From positions 1-64,000 of IMG/VR virus record IMGVR_UViG_3300042991_000780: DNA of 64,000 bases, one strand, 5' to 3'. Each line of letters opens with the position of its first letter. Position 1 is the first letter of the stretch. The position numbers and the translations under genes were made by a program. The notes under the pieces were generated by a model that saw nothing but the letters and a program-made list of their open reading frames with translations, was not told the DNA's origin and did no database searches. The DNA is from a virus. This document shows, piece after piece, positions 28,101 through 35,303 of the stretch.

Positions 28101-28607
28101 TGCAGTAAAGCCTGAACTATAATCACCATCATATGTTAAGCCAGCATTACTATCAAAACTAACTGATTGTCCTGAAAACGCTAAAGTAATTCCAGCAGGT
28201 TCAATCATAAGCTGTGCAGTACTACCACTCGTTGAAACCTGAAAACCACTGAGATTAATAAAATCTAATTCATGTGATCCCAAGCCATTAATTGTCGTAC
28301 CAGTAATTAAATCACCACCTAATACAACTTCTTTATCATTTACACCATTAATGTGAAGACCATTTGTTGCACCAGTAATTGTACCACCACCAGTAAATAT
28401 TTTTTCTACTAAATCACCGTCACCAACCCCATCTTTCCACCAATATTCAACACCAGCAATATTAACAGTTAAACCAATATATCTATATGTTGGAATACCA
28501 GCAAGAACTGCTGGAATATCTGTCCAAGGCGTATCAATATTCAAATATCTTGCATCAAATGGTTTATTTGCAGCAAGGTCGTAGTTATCATTAATTAAAA
28601 TTGCCAT
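25101..28607 (-). CDS. Large tail-fibre-like protein with Ig/fibronectin-like C-terminal region
   Basis: This 1168-residue protein starts with a domain shared with the gene upstream (DNYDLAANKPFDARYLN; the neighbour has LAAPNPLDKRYLS). It then has a shaft unit (YDGDYSSGFTAQSLVDANFVTG) and a middle domain (TTRGYVNDLNTL, GDTLYLSPTIEGGIT) known from phage fibres. The C-terminal ~370 residues contain beta-sandwich domains (LSFSYTINTQGATVDTV-like strands) and a terminal part with FKYFSFWGFN and YTYYAYPS. Related aromatic patterns occur at the ends of the two genes upstream. It is likely a receptor-binding or branched fibre. Confidence 0.78.
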   Translation of the reverse strand: MAILINDNYDLAANKPFDARYLNIDTPWTDIPAVLAGIPTYRYIGLTVNIAGVEYWWKDGVGDGDLVEKIFTGGGTITGATNGLHINGVNDKEVVLGGDLITGTTINGLGSHELDFINLSGFQVSTSGSTAQLMIEPAGITLAFSGQSVSFDSNAGLTYDGDYSSGFTAQSLVDANFVTGHTANNFLKLDQTIPQDVCNGQPFFHEGLIIHDTPLPSSLTGHTKGKLFYDNNFETLAVQIGDVDVSGNSVTLQIGQEELRYVYNASGAIIPNGTVVRSTGVGGSSSVTVAIGLAIASGATTAAVIGVTTQEIAINGYGFITTRGYVNDLNTLTNSQYSGMTVGDTLYLSPTIEGGITNVPPAAPNLRIVLGGLVIKDAVNGRIFIEIRSLYRLGDLGDVNIPSPSLDDVLKFNGLEWVNGTVGSISAGAGVDFYNATPVINSRTQPAGISQDGTAGNGVQIATLSKIPVTSGGTQYVCGAATLDTRAFIAWCYPNAIGKTVIESGTWTFTSYASVNSVLGGSITYGTRQIYQVVPISGSTVDISGSGNARTAIITSNQFTGSYFTGSTINTTASWLQIPSGVYQICAGINTNQVCIVVPTGFANSSGITGSTFWNKLFGVNTPTLTTSLTCYTGTIVQPAFVIGTADKLGQIGFATTDAATERYIVATYNGTTFASYFKSPLVTVHNDLAGLQGGNANERYHITCAQNQLVAGITASAVEINVLDGIPSTLTSVELGYVDDVTSPIQLQLDGKSGTGHTHSYTGSTILDKPTFVGSGATVVTNSGNTIIIYSSGGTGVEVFTDDILVSIAANKTFGKYENGDLIPASGKTPAEVIMMALIEALPPTVNLSSSSQNLTFGLSAKTVNLTFSYTINTQGATVDTVLLEWRRGNTGAWSGLTTNTGATTYNHTIYEANRFNTAVINYRYTVTDTAAASTTVTYDRTPLAYTAPSISLALNGTVVSPETQTVREKGNVISSPSGSTNATQSLVDITAWTLERRYNGGGWTVLASASGLETQTVTISSTLDNTVPTSATSIDYRIGYTDEYTSNYGSTSLITFKYFSFWGFNTSVTLTESDIEALANKNFLTDDNLTWNNINSPVSNYTYYAYPSTYPDFTSVIKNGVNQDFGSWQQLSQVSVTNTYLEALNYKVWRTNATQAYSSTDDIVIS

Positions 28608-28636
28608 ATTGTTTTATTTTTCTTTAAATATCATTA

Positions 28637-30520
28637 TTAATAATATAAACACATTGGAATACCAGTAGCCGTTGTGGTTATACCGCATGTCACATATACA
28701 TCATACAAACAGTTTGACCAGCAACTCTGTGCAGATGTAACACTAACACTACATGCTGCTGCCCATAAATTACCAACACCACCAATATTACCCGCATTTG
28801 CTGCACAAACCCACCATTTTGTTTTCGCTGCAGTACCAGCAGGTGCTGCAAACCACAAATATTGTGTTGTTGCATTAAATGTAATTGGAGTACTTGCTCC
28901 AACAACAGCAACTGTTTTTATTCCTGCTGCCACATTTGCACCAGTAATTATGTTCGATGCACTCGTGCCCCAATACCAAGGCAAAATACCTGTAACTGAT
29001 GCACTTGCACCTAATGTACTTCCTGATGGCAATGCTGCACAATATTCAGTACCTTTACTACCTAATGCTGGACTACCTGCATCATATCTTGTGCAAACAC
29101 TCCATGTTTTTGTTCCAGCAGATATAATATATGGATTAACTATTTGATTTGCTGATGGTAATACACATGCTTGCCAACCCAATGGCATTCCATCGCCAAC
29201 AAAACAATACGCATTAGCACTACCGCTTCTACTTGATGAGATGCTACAATATTGAGGATTAATGCAACCATCATCAAAATTACCACTAACCTGTTGTGAA
29301 ATCGAACAACCAATTTCCAGATTACCAGAATTACTTAATACAATTCCTGTAAACGGTTCAGTTATACTACCACATAATTCAGGAACTAATAATTGTTCAA
29401 ACAATTCAAAAGCAGTTTTTCCAGTTAATGGTGTTCCTATATCAATTCCACCAACACATACTGATGCTGGTGAACTCAAATTATATGTTCCACCACCAGT
29501 TCCGCCAGTACCACCTGATGAATACACAATTAAAGTGCCCCCAGATGTACTTACAACAGTATCACCACTACCTCTAATTCTCTTAAAATATAATGTTGTT
29601 CCTGTTTGTCCCAAGAAAATATTTTCACCAACACCAGCATTTGCACCTGCTAATACTGCACTTGCGCCTGATAAGTGAATCAATGAATCATTATCATCCC
29701 AAACTTTAATTAAACCAGTTGTATCAGATACTATTGTTCTGAAATGTAAATTATTATGTCCTGCGCATGCAAATGAACGTGCACCTATTGTTAATGTTGT
29801 GCCTGATGTTAAACTACCTATAACTGTATCAACAACGACATACGATCCCACTCCGCAATTATAATAATTTCCTGTTACCCATCCTGTTTCAGTATATACT
29901 TTTGTTGCGCCAGTATAATATATTGATACTATTGGAGATGTTCCAATTTGATCACAAATATATCCATTTGCTAAAATCCAGCCTCTTAATTCACCACTAC
30001 AAATACGTTCATTCCAAATCCATGATTTACAATTTAGATTTGAAATTGTTGGTGGTTTTATATATCCTCTTCTCCCAATGTTATCACTTGGTGGTTCACC
30101 AATACGAATTATACCATTACTATCCCTATAATAATTATTATATAGGGAATAATAATCACCATCAAAATTGTTATCAATTGTGTGATTTATTGGTAATATC
30201 TGTACTGCTGTTGTTCCACTAAAATACCCAAGATTTGTTGCACCAGTTACAAAATCACCTGTTGGTATTACTGAATCGTATTTCTTTTCAACTAAATCAC
30301 TATTATCCACACCTTCCTTAAACCAAAATTCAAGATTTGTCCCACCTGTACTGATAAGTACAGTTAAACCAGTATATCTTACTGCGTCTGATATTGTTGT
30401 CGTTACTTCAGTACAAGAAGAATATGGTAATTGACTACCAGCCAATGTCCTATTACTTAAATAACGTTTATCTAAGGGATTTGGTGCTGCGAGTGTTATA
30501 TTTTCATTAAATTGTGCCAT
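28637..30520 (-). CDS. Fibre-like protein with cysteine-rich C-terminal domain
   Basis: This 627-residue protein shares its N-terminal ~90 residues with its downstream neighbour (LAAPNPLDKRYLS, VRYTGLTVLI, WFKEGVDNSDLVEKK). The C-terminal ~270 residues start at SVCVGGIDIGTPLTGKT. They match the C-terminal region of the next gene upstream (GGLVCGTTLTGRT; LPSGST; YPWFWG versus LPWYWG; YLWFAAP versus YIWFATP). Many cysteines are present, which is unusual for a cytoplasmically assembled virion protein. It is a mosaic of the neighbours' domains. A fibre role is inferred. Confidence 0.78.
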   Translation of the reverse strand: MAQFNENITLAAPNPLDKRYLSNRTLAGSQLPYSSCTEVTTTISDAVRYTGLTVLISTGGTNLEFWFKEGVDNSDLVEKKYDSVIPTGDFVTGATNLGYFSGTTAVQILPINHTIDNNFDGDYYSLYNNYYRDSNGIIRIGEPPSDNIGRRGYIKPPTISNLNCKSWIWNERICSGELRGWILANGYICDQIGTSPIVSIYYTGATKVYTETGWVTGNYYNCGVGSYVVVDTVIGSLTSGTTLTIGARSFACAGHNNLHFRTIVSDTTGLIKVWDDNDSLIHLSGASAVLAGANAGVGENIFLGQTGTTLYFKRIRGSGDTVVSTSGGTLIVYSSGGTGGTGGGTYNLSSPASVCVGGIDIGTPLTGKTAFELFEQLLVPELCGSITEPFTGIVLSNSGNLEIGCSISQQVSGNFDDGCINPQYCSISSSRSGSANAYCFVGDGMPLGWQACVLPSANQIVNPYIISAGTKTWSVCTRYDAGSPALGSKGTEYCAALPSGSTLGASASVTGILPWYWGTSASNIITGANVAAGIKTVAVVGASTPITFNATTQYLWFAAPAGTAAKTKWWVCAANAGNIGGVGNLWAAACSVSVTSAQSCWSNCLYDVYVTCGITTTATGIPMCLYY

Positions 30521-30530
30521 ATCTTAAATT

Positions 30531-31646
30531 TTAATTACAAAATGTCATACCGTAATTTATACTTGTTTTATAACTGCTAACATAAATTTTATAACAGGTA
30601 CTACCCCAACAAAGTTCCGGTGAAATAATATTTACACATGCTGGATTTCCAAACAATGCACCGGGAATTAAACCATTATTCGATGGATTATTTGCTCCTT
30701 GCCAACAAGTTTTTGAACATGATGCATATGGTGTTGCAAACCAAATATATTCATCAGTAACATTAAAATTATCAACAACAATAGTTGCATTGCCATTATC
30801 AACACATTTACAAGTATATCCACTAATTAATGTTTGACCAGTTGCTGGTGTTGTTGCACTTGAACCCCAAAACCAAGGATACGTACCACATACATATCTT
30901 GAAATTGCTGCTGTCGAACCGGAAGGAAGTGGAGAACACCAACAAGTTCCATCACTTTTCAACACACAACATGTTGCTGCAGAATAAAACACTTGTCCAG
31001 ATACTGATTGACTTGGATTATTAATTGGATATGGTGTAAATGCGATTGAATTAGTTAAACTACTTGTTGTACATGTAACATATGAACCCCAATTACCGTA
31101 ATAATGATAATCAGGTAATCCACTTCTCTTATCGCATGAACCACAATATGCCGGACAAATACATCCTTGATTAAATATTGAACAACCAGTAGCACAAACA
31201 ACGCTACCCATTTCATAATAACCAGTAAATGTTATTGGTAAGCAACTTACTGTAAATGTACTTGATGGTGATGTTAATGTTGGACACACAACTGGTGCTA
31301 ATACTTCTTCAAGAATATTAGCAATTGTTCTTCCAGTAAGTGTTGTTCCGCATACTAATCCACCAACAGTACATGTTGCTGGCGTTCTACAATCATAATA
31401 ACCCGTACTTGTACCACCAGTCGATACTTGCCCCAAAACAATACAACCACTAACATACTTTAAAACATTTTGTTCTGATGCACCACTACTCAAAATAACA
31501 ACCGGAATATTTGTTCCATTTTCATCAGCAAATGTTAAACCACCATCATATTTACTAAATATGGTTGTACCTGATAATGTTAATGTTGTTCCACTTAACT
31601 GCTTAAATTGAGTATTATCTAAATTTGGTCTTGCGAAAAATGGCAT
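30531..31646 (-). CDS. Fibre-like protein, first gene of the fibre array
   Basis: This 371-residue protein opens with the common attachment motif (RPNLDNTQFKQLSGTTLTLSG). It then has a short linker and a cysteine-rich C-terminal domain of ~260 residues shared with the gene downstream (GGLVCGTTLTGRT, LPSGSTAAIS, YIWFATPYASC). It lies at the 5' end of the whole array. The nearest promoter-like element is ~100 bases upstream, so the message begins with a leader holding two hairpins. It is probably a short adhesin; no enzymatic motif is visible. Confidence 0.75.
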   Translation of the reverse strand: MPFFARPNLDNTQFKQLSGTTLTLSGTTIFSKYDGGLTFADENGTNIPVVILSSGASEQNVLKYVSGCIVLGQVSTGGTSTGYYDCRTPATCTVGGLVCGTTLTGRTIANILEEVLAPVVCPTLTSPSSTFTVSCLPITFTGYYEMGSVVCATGCSIFNQGCICPAYCGSCDKRSGLPDYHYYGNWGSYVTCTTSSLTNSIAFTPYPINNPSQSVSGQVFYSAATCCVLKSDGTCWCSPLPSGSTAAISRYVCGTYPWFWGSSATTPATGQTLISGYTCKCVDNGNATIVVDNFNVTDEYIWFATPYASCSKTCWQGANNPSNNGLIPGALFGNPACVNIISPELCWGSTCYKIYVSSYKTSINYGMTFCN

Positions 31647-31683
31647 ATTTTTTTAATTTAATTCTCTTATTTTATTTTTCTAA

Positions 31684-31741
31684 ACGGCTAACAACATAAC
31701 CGTCCAGTTAATTACCTAAACCGAACTTTTCTGTTCGGTTT
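31684..31741 (-). promoter_or_regulatory. 5' leader with two hairpins
   Basis: Between the promoter-like motif at 31746 and the ATG at 31646 lie two stem-loops on the minus strand. The first is AAACCGAAC/GTTCGGTTT (31718-31741) at the very start of the predicted message. The second is ACGGTTA/TAGCCGT (31684-31703). The first resembles the 5'-terminal hairpins that protect phage late mRNAs. On the plus strand the first would look like a terminator, but no plus-strand gene needs one. Confidence 0.5.
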
Positions 31742-31745
31742 TATT

Positions 31746-31757
31746 TATAATAAATAC
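31746..31757 (-). promoter_or_regulatory. Late-promoter-like motif for the fibre array
   Basis: The coding-strand GTATTTATTATAAATAAAAC matches the recurrent element. It is the only copy upstream of the first four fibre genes (31646 to 23601), so it probably drives a long polycistronic message. Confidence 0.55.
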
Positions 31758-31786
31758 AAAAGAATATGATTAAAAACTACCGGAAA

Positions 31787-31822
31787 TAAAAAAACCCCGA
31801 AGAATATTTTCTACGGGGTTTT
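31787..31822 (-). terminator. Intrinsic terminator
   Basis: On the minus strand AAAACCCCG pairs with CGGGGTTTT and a run of T follows. It closes the Ro60-like/ARPP-1-like unit and insulates it from the fibre array. Confidence 0.88.
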
Positions 31823-31845
31823 GACTAACATTATGAATGATTTCC

Positions 31846-32946
31846 CTAAAGAGTAAACCTATCTTGTTTACGAGCCTTTTTACGAAGTTCGTTTACTGTT
31901 CTGAGAGCATCTGGATCAAATCTTTCCCTTTTAACGACACTCACCATATGGTTGAATTCGTTTTCGGTGATAACCTGACCAATATATCCTTCGGTCTTGA
32001 GTACATAACTCTTTGGTGCTTTACTTGAAGCAGAAGGGTTACCTTCTGTATCAAGAGTTGCTTCAAAGGTCAACTCAAGAAGTTCCTGAATCTTTTCCTG
32101 AACACTTGCGGTCATACCCTGTTTTGTTTTCTTCAATGACCTTTCAAGCAAATCAACAATATTTTCCTGATGCTTTACTTTCAACTCATTATAAGTTTCG
32201 GTAAAATTCTGCATTGTTGATCTATTTTTCAACTCACTGATAATTGCAAGTGAACCATAGCAGTCACGGATCATCAAGTCCCATACCTGTTCTGCGTAAG
32301 TGAATGAAGGGAATTTGTCTATTGCAACAATTTCACCATCAACAAGTACGATGATACCGATAAGATTGCTTGGACGTTCAAAGTGAGCAATAAACTGTTC
32401 AAGTTTCTTGTCGTACTTTTCAAAGTAAACGTTCAAGTAGTTACCAGCGTTTGACTGAGTATCCTGACCCAATTTCTGAATAGCAGGATAAATCCTATGA
32501 TATGAACTTGGCTGTCCAACAGTGTCAAACACCATTTCACGCATGGTTACTGGAAGCATACGGAACTCCTGAGTACCACGAAAATGTCCGGTCTGTCCAC
32601 CCTGAACACAACCAGCATCGTGATAAGTAACGTTACCGTACTTTTCAACGTAACCTGCTTTGGTCATACCATGATTCTGAGCACTCTGCTTGGTCATAAC
32701 AGCCATCTGGGTAGGAAGAATAACTTCCTTATCAGCCTTATTAGCAAAACTAATCTGACCGTAAGAACTGTTACCAGCCTGAACCGAAGTCAATGGATTA
32801 GCAAAACGTTCATCCAAAGAATATTCCTTGTCAGTTGTCAAACATACGATCTGCATGTTCAAAATTGACTGAACGATAATGTTACCGTTTTTGTCTTTGA
32901 CTGGACGGCAACCTTTAAGCAATTCTGTAAATTCTCTTTTATTCAT
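31846..32946 (-). CDS. ARPP-1-like protein (putative RNA-repair associated)
   Basis: This 366-residue protein shows no catalytic motif that I can name with certainty. Two stretches recall the ARPP-1 family (DUF6569-type). One is a KQ.AQNHG loop followed after ~25 residues by AGCVQGGQTGHF, where the family has KQNR and VSCVE.GRW. The other is GIIVLVDGEIVAIDKF, then a helix (YAEQVWDLMIRDCYGSLAI), where the family has a G-I-A-hydrophobic strand and a leucine-rich helix. From memory, ARPP-1 was described in bacterial RNA-repair contexts. It follows the Ro60-like gene by 11 bases and is closed by a terminator, so the two are surely co-expressed. The family assignment is tentative. Confidence 0.5.
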   Translation of the reverse strand: MNKREFTELLKGCRPVKDKNGNIIVQSILNMQIVCLTTDKEYSLDERFANPLTSVQAGNSSYGQISFANKADKEVILPTQMAVMTKQSAQNHGMTKAGYVEKYGNVTYHDAGCVQGGQTGHFRGTQEFRMLPVTMREMVFDTVGQPSSYHRIYPAIQKLGQDTQSNAGNYLNVYFEKYDKKLEQFIAHFERPSNLIGIIVLVDGEIVAIDKFPSFTYAEQVWDLMIRDCYGSLAIISELKNRSTMQNFTETYNELKVKHQENIVDLLERSLKKTKQGMTASVQEKIQELLELTFEATLDTEGNPSASSKAPKSYVLKTEGYIGQVITENEFNHMVSVVKRERFDPDALRTVNELRKKARKQDRFTL

Positions 32947-32957
32947 GATATGAAATA

Positions 32958-34592
32958 TTAAGCATTAATACTAATTTTTTTGTTCCTTTTAACAGGTGCT
33001 GCTTCAAGAGCAAGAACCTGATTTTCAAGCCACCTTTTGGTGTCAATTTCAAGCAACCTTGCGTTGATTTGTGGCTGCAAAGCAACGGGGTTATTTATTG
33101 CCATTGTGACAACTCCTGCACCAAGTTTCCTTACATTAGCACCCATTTCAGCACTCACGATTGGTGAAATTTGAAACATAGGTATATTTCTTCCGGTTTC
33201 TGCCTTCCAAATGTTGATAACTTCATTGGTAAGACCATCGTATGCGTTTTCGTATCCATCGGTTAAGATGAAGATTGCATCATATGGTTTTGAAGCATTT
33301 TCTGCTTTCAAAAGTCCAATAAATGAACTTGCCAAGTCAGTAACCTCACCATCAGTGTATTCAATACTGCAACTATTGGTTGCAGATTTGCTCAATACCC
33401 TTGCGGTAAAGTCAGCAATTGCCTTTGGAGTGTTCTTTGATTCAGCCTGATGACCACTCATTGAATTACTCATATCGACAATAATACCGATATTTGGGTA
33501 GAAGAATCCTACGATTTTCTTCTTGTCTGCAAGTTTGTCAATAGCACCCATTATTTCAGGAGTGAATTTTGTTTCATAACCTGTCTTGTAAAGTGCCAAG
33601 AAATCAGTTGCTTTTTCAAGATCAACATGTTTTTCAACACCCAACTTTGCAGTTGATTTTGTCTGACGAACCTGCTGGTTTACAGAAGTAACCTCAACAT
33701 TTTTCCTAATCAAAGCCTTTGTTGCTTCTCTCTGGATTTTTGTTGACCACATTGAATGATACTGAGGATGCTTTACGCTTGAAATCAAGCCAAGCAATAC
33801 TTCTTCAGGTACTTTCTTTGATGCAGTAATATCAGTCTTTGCTTTCTGATATTCACTCAAAAGAGGGAATACATTAGCATTAAACGTAACACCAGCATCT
33901 TTCTTGAAGATGAAAAGCATAAGTTTGAATGCTTTCATTGGATCACCATTGTAATACCTTAATATGTATTCATTCAAAATCTTCATTTCCTTTTCAGTTC
34001 CAACAACGAATTCACCAACGTTAGCAGCCTTGCCAGTAATTGAAAGCAACACAGATGTCATTTTCTTTCCATATGCGTGCCTCAAAGTATCGGCAATCTT
34101 GTTACGATATTTCATTGCATAGAATTCAAGGTTTTCCTGACCCCAGATGAAGCCAAGCATGATTTTCCTTGACCTTTCGTTGTTGATCTTTGCATTTTTC
34201 AATGAAACAAACAAACGAAGAACATATGGTAGACCACTTTCGCCAAGGTTGTTCAATGCTGAAAGCACTGCCTTATCGCTTAATCCGTTATCATACCAGT
34301 CAATTGGATTAACAATATTGCATGCTCCACCCTTTAAGGTACTTTTAAATTCATTAAACAATACCTCTGATACGAACTGACCAGTCGCACCCTTCTGAGT
34401 TGCAACTATCAACGGGAGTTCCTTTGAAAGTTTATACAAACTCTTAACCTGAGTCTGAATAGCCTTCACCTGTTCGTCACCCTTGTGGTAATAGGTAGCA
34501 CTACCTTTTGCACCACTTGCAATGGTAAGACCATCGATAAGTGACTGCTTTACCTTACTGAGCATGTTGTTTGCTAATACCAACTTTTCCAT
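32958..34592 (-). CDS. TROVE/Ro60-like RNA-binding protein with vWA domain
   Basis: This 544-residue protein has an all-helical N-terminal two thirds (residues ~1-350), with HEAT-like helices such as GLPYVLRLFVSLKNAKI and KAFKLMLFIFKK. A von Willebrand A domain follows (residues ~365-520) with an intact MIDAS start DMSNSMS (D373, S375, S377) and the later ILTDGYEN. Length and order fit Ro60/TROVE proteins, ring-shaped proteins that hold Y RNAs and misfolded RNAs. The region directly upstream contains several tRNA-like RNA elements. A host-type promoter candidate lies ~45 bases before the ATG. The vWA domain is certain; the TROVE assignment is from architecture and context. A vWA metal-chelatase-like partner protein is the main alternative. 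Confidence 0.6.
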   Translation of the reverse strand: MEKLVLANNMLSKVKQSLIDGLTIASGAKGSATYYHKGDEQVKAIQTQVKSLYKLSKELPLIVATQKGATGQFVSEVLFNEFKSTLKGGACNIVNPIDWYDNGLSDKAVLSALNNLGESGLPYVLRLFVSLKNAKINNERSRKIMLGFIWGQENLEFYAMKYRNKIADTLRHAYGKKMTSVLLSITGKAANVGEFVVGTEKEMKILNEYILRYYNGDPMKAFKLMLFIFKKDAGVTFNANVFPLLSEYQKAKTDITASKKVPEEVLLGLISSVKHPQYHSMWSTKIQREATKALIRKNVEVTSVNQQVRQTKSTAKLGVEKHVDLEKATDFLALYKTGYETKFTPEIMGAIDKLADKKKIVGFFYPNIGIIVDMSNSMSGHQAESKNTPKAIADFTARVLSKSATNSCSIEYTDGEVTDLASSFIGLLKAENASKPYDAIFILTDGYENAYDGLTNEVINIWKAETGRNIPMFQISPIVSAEMGANVRKLGAGVVTMAINNPVALQPQINARLLEIDTKRWLENQVLALEAAPVKRNKKISINA

Positions 34593-34632
34593 AATGACAA
34601 TTTTTAATTATTAAAACTTATTTTTCATTGTG

Positions 34633-34662
34633 CAATGTTACACATTATTTTTTAATATCCAA
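34633..34662 (-). promoter_or_regulatory. Candidate host-type promoter for the Ro60-like gene
   Basis: On the minus strand a TTG (34660-34662) is separated by 19 bases from TAACATTG (34633-34640). This fits the Bacteroidetes pattern TTG-N19/20-TAnnTTTG with one mismatch. It lies between a terminator hairpin and the ATG at 34592. Confidence 0.45.
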
Positions 34663-34671
34663 AAAAATTAT

Positions 34672-34722
34672 AAAAAAAATCGGGTAAGTCGATAGATTTC
34701 TCAATCAAGTCCCCACCCGATT
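34672..34722 (-). terminator. Terminator-like hairpin with large loop
   Basis: On the minus strand AATCGGGT pairs with ACCCGATT, followed by eight T. The loop of ~29 bases is longer than usual. It lies downstream of the tRNA-like elements and upstream of the Ro60-like gene, so it probably ends the RNA transcript. Confidence 0.65.
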
Positions 34723-34730
34723 CGTTTTTT

Positions 34731-34847
34731 GGAATAACTCTTCTTCAAATTAAAGAAGAAGTGCGGTTGTATTGCCTGTAGTTTGTCTCCCTTCTCACAC
34801 GGGGGAGATTACATTTTTCAATTACTGTAAACACAGCCAGTTCTTCC
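34731..34847 (-). ncRNA. tRNA-like element 1 (117 nt, enlarged)
   Basis: Minus-strand ends GGAAGAACT and AGTTATTCC pair over nine positions with one mismatch, like an acceptor stem. Next to the 3' strand is a hairpin CTTCTTC/GAAGAAG with a TTTAATTT loop, in the place of the T-arm. A central hairpin TCTCCC/GGGAGA has an 11-base loop where a tRNA would have an anticodon arm. The 5' side carries the conserved GTGTTTACAGTAA module six bases after the 7-base acceptor strand. A poly-T terminator follows. No normal anticodon is evident. It is a structured RNA by inference. Confidence 0.45.
34822..34834 (-). repeat. TTACTGTAAACAC element, copy 1
   Basis: A 13-base motif, identical to the copies at 35119 and 36785, six bases from an acceptor-like 7-mer (TTCTTCC on the plus strand). 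Confidence 0.8.
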
Positions 34848-34927
34848 ATAAAAATTTATATTTTTTGAAAAAAATGCCACACACCTGTGACCAAAAAACC
34901 ATTTTTAACCGTCAAATGTTAGGATTC

Positions 34928-34997
34928 CAAGTGGGGATTTGGATTAATATTACTTGATTTATCAAATTTGTCTGCAATCCGCATATCGCTCCACTTG
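34928..34997 (-). ncRNA. Rod-like hairpin, candidate Y-RNA-like element
   Basis: Three nested helices are visible: CAAGTGG/CCACTTG at the ends, GGATT/AATCC inside, and TTGAT/ATCAA at the tip, separated by asymmetric internal loops. This 70-base rod lies in the RNA-rich segment ~335 bases upstream of the Ro60-like gene. Y RNAs are also rods closed by their ends. The hairpin could equally be a degenerate tRNA: a GCGAT/ATTGC arm with GG in its loop sits where a D-arm would be. No CDS covers it. Confidence 0.35.
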
Positions 34998-35087
34998 TAT
35001 AATTTCGGGAATAATTTAAAAGTATTTGTTGTTTTTAATCAAAGTTTAAGAGACTTCTGACTTAACCGCTTGTCTATTTTTCAATTT

Positions 35088-35144
35088 TGGCTGAAAAAGA
35101 TGGATTCGAACCACCGTATTACTGTAAACACTTTTCGTTTTCCC
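35088..35144 (-). ncRNA. 57-nt tRNA-like minigene without anticodon arm, CCA encoded
   Basis: The 3' half is a textbook tRNA end on the minus strand: T-stem GGTGG/CCATC with loop TTCGAAT, acceptor strand TTTTTCA, discriminator G and an encoded CCA. The 5' half is GGGAAAA, six bases, then the GTGTTTACAGTAA module. GGGAAAA can pair with TTTTTC at six positions (one G-T). There is no D-arm and no anticodon arm: the T-stem starts three bases after the module. It is either a tRNA deletion remnant or a deliberate acceptor/T-arm mimic. Confidence 0.5.
35119..35131 (-). repeat. TTACTGTAAACAC element, copy 2
   Basis: An exact copy of the 13-base motif, six bases from the acceptor-like 7-mer TTTTCCC (plus strand), within the 57-nt tRNA-like minigene. 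Confidence 0.8.
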
Positions 35145-35173
35145 TCAATATTTTAAAGAACTTCAATAAGTTT

Positions 35174-35253
35174 AGAAGAAATTCGTTGGTCTTGTTGTCG
35201 TTATTAGTTTGATTTCAAGTCAAATTGTTACTGTAAAAACCACCAGTTCTTCT
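35174..35253 (-). ncRNA. tRNA-Ser(UGA)-like element, degenerate T-arm
   Basis: Minus-strand ends AGAAGAA and TTCTTCT pair perfectly over seven positions. An anticodon arm TTTGA-CTTGAAA-TCAAA gives anticodon UGA (plus positions 35215-35217) with T33. The 5' side carries the module variant GTTTTTACAGTAA six bases after the acceptor strand, in place of a D-arm. The T-arm region (ACCAACGAATT) has lost its stem. Total length is 80 bases. It could be a decaying tRNA-Ser gene or a tRNA mimic. Confidence 0.4.
35228..35240 (-). repeat. TTACTGTAAAAAC element, copy 3
   Basis: One base differs from the exact motif. It is six bases from the 7-mer TTCTTCT (plus strand), the acceptor strand of the Ser-like element. 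Confidence 0.75.
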
Positions 35254-35303
35254 TTATATTTTAAATTTGTAGCAGGTTATTGTTTCAAATTTGAAATTTC
35301 AAA

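Noticed and set aside
28674-29147. A 157-residue plus-strand reading frame
   Set aside because: It is antisense to the cysteine-rich C-terminal domain of the fibre at 28637; composition mirrors the complementary codons.
7593-30520. A diversity-generating retroelement acting on the fibres
   Set aside because: No reverse transcriptase, template repeat or adenine-biased variable repeat is visible; variation between repeats is spread over all bases.
1-31646. Collagen-like Gly-X-Y fibres
   Set aside because: Glycine is frequent but not in a regular three-residue register; the repeats are beta-roll type.
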